From positions 1 to 45,131 of the forward strand of contig CALMMQ010000018.1 in the NCBI GenBank assembly GCA_937868725.1: 45,131 nt of DNA, given 5' to 3'. Each line of letters begins with the position of its first letter. Position 1 is the first letter of the stretch. The notes under the pieces were generated by a model. That model had not been told where the DNA came from. It saw nothing but the letters and a program-made list of their open reading frames with translations, and did not search any database. This stretch comes from an uncultured Pleomorphomonas sp. (GTDB lineage: Bacteria; Pseudomonadota; Alphaproteobacteria; Rhizobiales; Pleomorphomonadaceae). Shown here in pieces: positions 43,079 through 45,131 of this stretch. Both the position numbers and the translations under genes were made by a program.

Positions 43079-44214
43079 CCCTGCGCTTTCAGGGGGATGG
43101 CATGCGGCGGCGGGGCCAGCGACCGGTGCTGCAGGTAGGCGCAGGCCATCATGGTCATCAGGAAGTGCCGGTGCAGGCCCTGCCAGGACCGGGCCTCGAA
43201 GCGTTCGAGCCCGAGGTCGTCCCGCATCCGGGCAGTCGCCCGCTCCGAGGCGAGGCGGCTCGACAGCGTCGCCACCAGCGCCTCGGGCCGGCTGGTCTCG
43301 GCGGCGTCGGCGAGATGGTAGTGGCATTCACCCGACGCGGCGGTCGTGCCGATCAGCCAGATCGCTTCGCCGGCCGGCCGGCCGCTGCGATCGCGGCCCG
43401 ACGGTCGCAGGCCGTCGTCGTCGCCGACCCGCACCCGGGCAAAGGCATGCGAGCCCGCCCCGTCGGACGTCCAGCGCGCCTGGCGCAGCAGGGCTGCGGC
43501 CGTGGTCATCGGCGTCGGGTCGAACGGGCGGGCATCGTCGGCGACCGGCCAGACCGACAAGGTGGCCGGCACGCCGACGATCGACGTCAGGCGCCGCGCC
43601 CGCAGCCCCTGGCGGAAAGCGGTCGAGGCCCCATAGTCGCTGCCGGCCAGCACCAGCCCGAAACCGGCGCCGAGAGCGATGAGGCGGTCGATCTCCTCAA
43701 GTGCGATGTCCGGTCCGCTCTGCGGCCGGCGGTAGACGTCGGGCACTTCCGCCTTGTCGAGCCGGTCGGTGTCCTCGAGCCAGGCCTCCGGCAGCATCAG
43801 CCGCAGGCCGACCGGCACCGCCCGGTCGCCGCGCACCAGCGTCAGCGCCACCAGCGTCTGGCAATTGACCGGCGCGCCGGTGGGCGTCAGGCGTCGCGGC
43901 GCCGCGCCGACGGCGTGGCGGCCGGTCTTGGGCAGATGCACGTCGTCGACGACCAGCACGGCGTCGGGGCCGCCGGCCTGATGGTCGGCCTGGCGCGCCA
44001 GTTCGTCACACAGCGACCGGTGATCCCAGACGCCGCTCGAGATGAAGTGATGCAGCCGGTCGTACCGATCGCCGGCGGTGGCCGCCGTCAGGGCCGTCTT
44101 GTCGGGATCGATCAACGCCGCGACGTAGAGCGGGCAGATGGCCCGGCGCTTCTCGGGACCGAGCAGAGGCAGGAATGGCTTCAGCCAGTCCAGGAGAGCG
44201 AGATCGGGTTCCAT
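43075..44214 (-). mobile_element. IS701-like transposase gene
   Basis: A 379-residue DDE transposase resembling the IS701 family. Family blocks are VLVVDDVHLPKTGRHAVGAA (first catalytic Asp, about 90), LMLPEAWLEDTDRLDKAEVP, VLAGSDYGASTAFRQGLRAR (second Asp region) and SERATARMRDDLGL followed by FEARSWQGLHRH (Glu324). The second aspartate appears as Asp193 in AGSDYG, two residues later than the VLADAGYG form I expect. Activity is therefore uncertain. GGAGGAC precedes ATG 44214. The frame is intact and of normal length. I could not find matching terminal inverted repeats that define the whole insertion sequence, so only the gene is annotated. Confidence 0.85.
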
Positions 44215-44329
44215 GGCGTGTCCTCCATGAACGACACACCGTTCAGTCGCCCTGACCGATCGGCCATCAGACAGAGACGCAAGCGCCCACGACGTCGGGA
44301 CGCTGGCGTCCGGCGCTCAAGACAGGGGG

Positions 44330-44352
44330 GAGGCCGAGCCGGGCTCGGCCTC
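44330..44352. terminator. GC-rich hairpin downstream of the araD-like gene
   Basis: GAGGCCGAGC (44330-44339) pairs perfectly with GCTCGGCCTC (44343-44352) around a 3-base loop, 24 bases beyond the epimerase stop on the minus strand. No U-run follows. Confidence 0.5.
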
Positions 44353-44376
44353 GCGATGAAGCGGAGTGCGGCCGGG

Positions 44377-45075
44377 TCAGCCCTGACCGTAGTAGGCGTT
44401 CTTGCCGTGCTTGCGCAGGAAATGCCGGTCGAGCAGCGTCTGCTGCATCGGCGGCAGCGTCGGGGTGATGACGCGCGAGAACAGCGCCATGTAGGCCACT
44501 TCCTCAAGCACCACGGCGTTGTGCACCGCCCCGTCGGCGTCCTTGCCCCACGAGAACGGACCGTGCGAGTGCACGAGCACGCCCGGCACCTCAGCCGCCT
44601 CGATCTGCCGGCTGCGGAAGGTCTCGACGATGACGTTGCCGGTCTCGACCTCGTATTCGCCGCCGATCTCGGCGTCGGTCATCAGCCGCGTGCACGGCAC
44701 CGGACCGTAGAAGTAGTCGGCCTGCGTCGTGCCATAGGCTTCGATGTCGCGGCCGGCTTGGGCCCAGATGGTGGCGTGGCGCGAGTGGGTGTGGACGATG
44801 CCGCCGATGGTCGGGAACGCCCGGTAGAGCACCAGGTGCGTCGGCGTGTCCGACGACGGCTTCAGGCCGCCTTCGACCACCTTGCCGGAGGCAACGTCCA
44901 CCACCACCATGTCGGCGGGTTTCAGCTTTTCGTAGTCGACGCCCGACGGCTTGATGACCACGAGGCCGGTCGCCCGGTCGATGGCTGAGGCATTGCCCCA
45001 GGTAAAGGTCACCAGTCCGTGGCGCGGTAGCGCCATGTTGGCGGCGTATACGGCTTCTTTCAGGTCTTCAAGCAT
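44377..45075 (-). CDS. L-ribulose-5-phosphate 4-epimerase (AraD/UlaF/SgbE type)
   Basis: A 232-residue class II aldolase-fold epimerase that interconverts L-ribulose-5-phosphate and D-xylulose-5-phosphate. Zinc ligands are visible in [10 protein letters not shown] (His-x-His) and [14 protein letters not shown]. Other family blocks are [23 protein letters not shown] and [20 protein letters not shown]. Length matches E. coli AraD (231). ATG 45075 overlaps the end of the upstream UlaE-like gene by eight bases, the gene order expected of an ula/sgb-type pentose pathway. Assignment between AraD, UlaF and SgbE cannot be made from sequence alone; the 3-epimerase neighbour would favour UlaF/SgbE. Confidence 0.92.
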   Translation of the reverse strand: MLEDLKEAVYAANMALPRHGLVTFTWGNASAIDRATGLVVIKPSGVDYEKLKPADMVVVDVASGKVVEGGLKPSSDTPTHLVLYRAFPTIGGIVHTHSRHATIWAQAGRDIEAYGTTQADYFYGPVPCTRLMTDAEIGGEYEVETGNVIVETFRSRQIEAAEVPGVLVHSHGPFSWGKDADGAVHNAVVLEEVAYMALFSRVITPTLPPMQQTLLDRHFLRKHGKNAYYGQG

Positions 45076-45131
45076 CGAACTCGGCCTCCCGCATCCTGTC
45101 TTGCATGAAGCGGCGCGCCTTGATCAGTTCG
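45068..45131 (-). CDS. 3' end of an UlaE/SgbU-like 3-epimerase gene (partial)
   Basis: The minus strand entering from the window edge encodes 20 residues ending AEFDA and a TGA (45070-45068). It overlaps the start of the epimerase gene by eight bases, so the two are co-translated. The tail is identical over 18 residues to the partial gene at the left edge. The helical end with IKARRFM and RMREA resembles L-xylulose/L-ribulose-5-phosphate 3-epimerases, and the neighbour is the enzyme that follows them. The call is tentative because only the tail is visible. Confidence 0.5.
   Translation of the reverse strand, partial: ELIKARRFMQDRMREAEFDA
45077..45131 (-). repeat. 55-bp terminal inverted repeat, right arm
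   Basis: Exact reverse complement of bases 1-55; see the left arm. Beyond it the sequences diverge (GATGCTTGA here against CAGCCCTGA at the left edge). Confidence 0.9.

Noticed and set aside
43075-44376. Complete insertion sequence with defined ends
   Set aside because: No matching inverted repeats were found on both sides of the transposase gene, and the gene stop abuts the 118-bp repeat. Only the gene was annotated.

Overview
The window is a 45.1-kb, high-GC stretch that is almost fully coding. Its content suggests an alphaproteobacterium, probably of the Hyphomicrobiales: OxyR-AhpC-AhpF, MetNIQ, an Entner-Doudoroff module, many sugar and amino-acid ABC importers, LacI/GntR/DeoR regulators, and short dispersed intergenic repeats. 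The assignment rests on gene style only. No rRNA, tRNA or CRISPR array was seen. The first 55 bases are the exact reverse complement of the last 55, so the window looks like a complete assembly contig whose two ends run into two paralogous genes.

Layout. (1) 1-4577: the 3' end of an UlaE-like gene, then oxyR, ahpF and ahpC on the minus strand (peroxide defence, with an OxyR-type site upstream of ahpC), and a cation-diffusion transporter. (2) 4658-8411, minus: the metQ-metN-metI methionine importer and a nucleoside hydrolase. (3) 8603-16644: an OmpR-type response regulator divergent from a membrane histidine kinase. The kinase is followed by an AfuA/FutA-class binding protein, its ATPase, a two-domain permease and a PP2C-fold phosphatase-like protein. 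This looks like a sensing-plus-uptake cassette of unknown substrate. (4) 16651-17330: decayed remains of a LytTR regulator fused to pieces of an L-serine dehydratase gene. (5) 17399-24213, minus: a CUT2 sugar importer with its LacI regulator and a Gfo/Idh/MocA dehydrogenase, driven from a promoter whose spacer holds a perfect palindrome. (6) 24566-31450: a GntR regulator, a FrlB-like deglycase and FrlD-like kinase, a LacI regulator, and a polar-amino-acid-type ABC importer with fused permease and ATPase. Together these read as uptake and breakdown of Amadori compounds such as fructoselysine. (7) 31611-42912: a GntR-like LacI repressor, a second CUT2 importer, a lactonase, gluconokinase, Edd, Eda and a DeoR regulator, giving a route from gluconolactone or gluconate to pyruvate and glyceraldehyde-3-phosphate. 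(8) 42961-45131: a repeat element, an IS701-like transposase, and an AraD/UlaF-type epimerase with the end of an UlaE-like gene.

Two patterns cut across the regions. A dispersed hairpin-bearing repeat occurs four times (about 75, 4574, 24458 and 42961), each time at a gene 3' end, and its CTAG-type terminus supplies the TAG stop codon of the abutting gene (oxyR, the CDF transporter, gntR, the transposase). Each of the five binding-protein genes is followed directly by a GC-rich hairpin before the next transporter gene, which would favour excess binding protein over membrane components.
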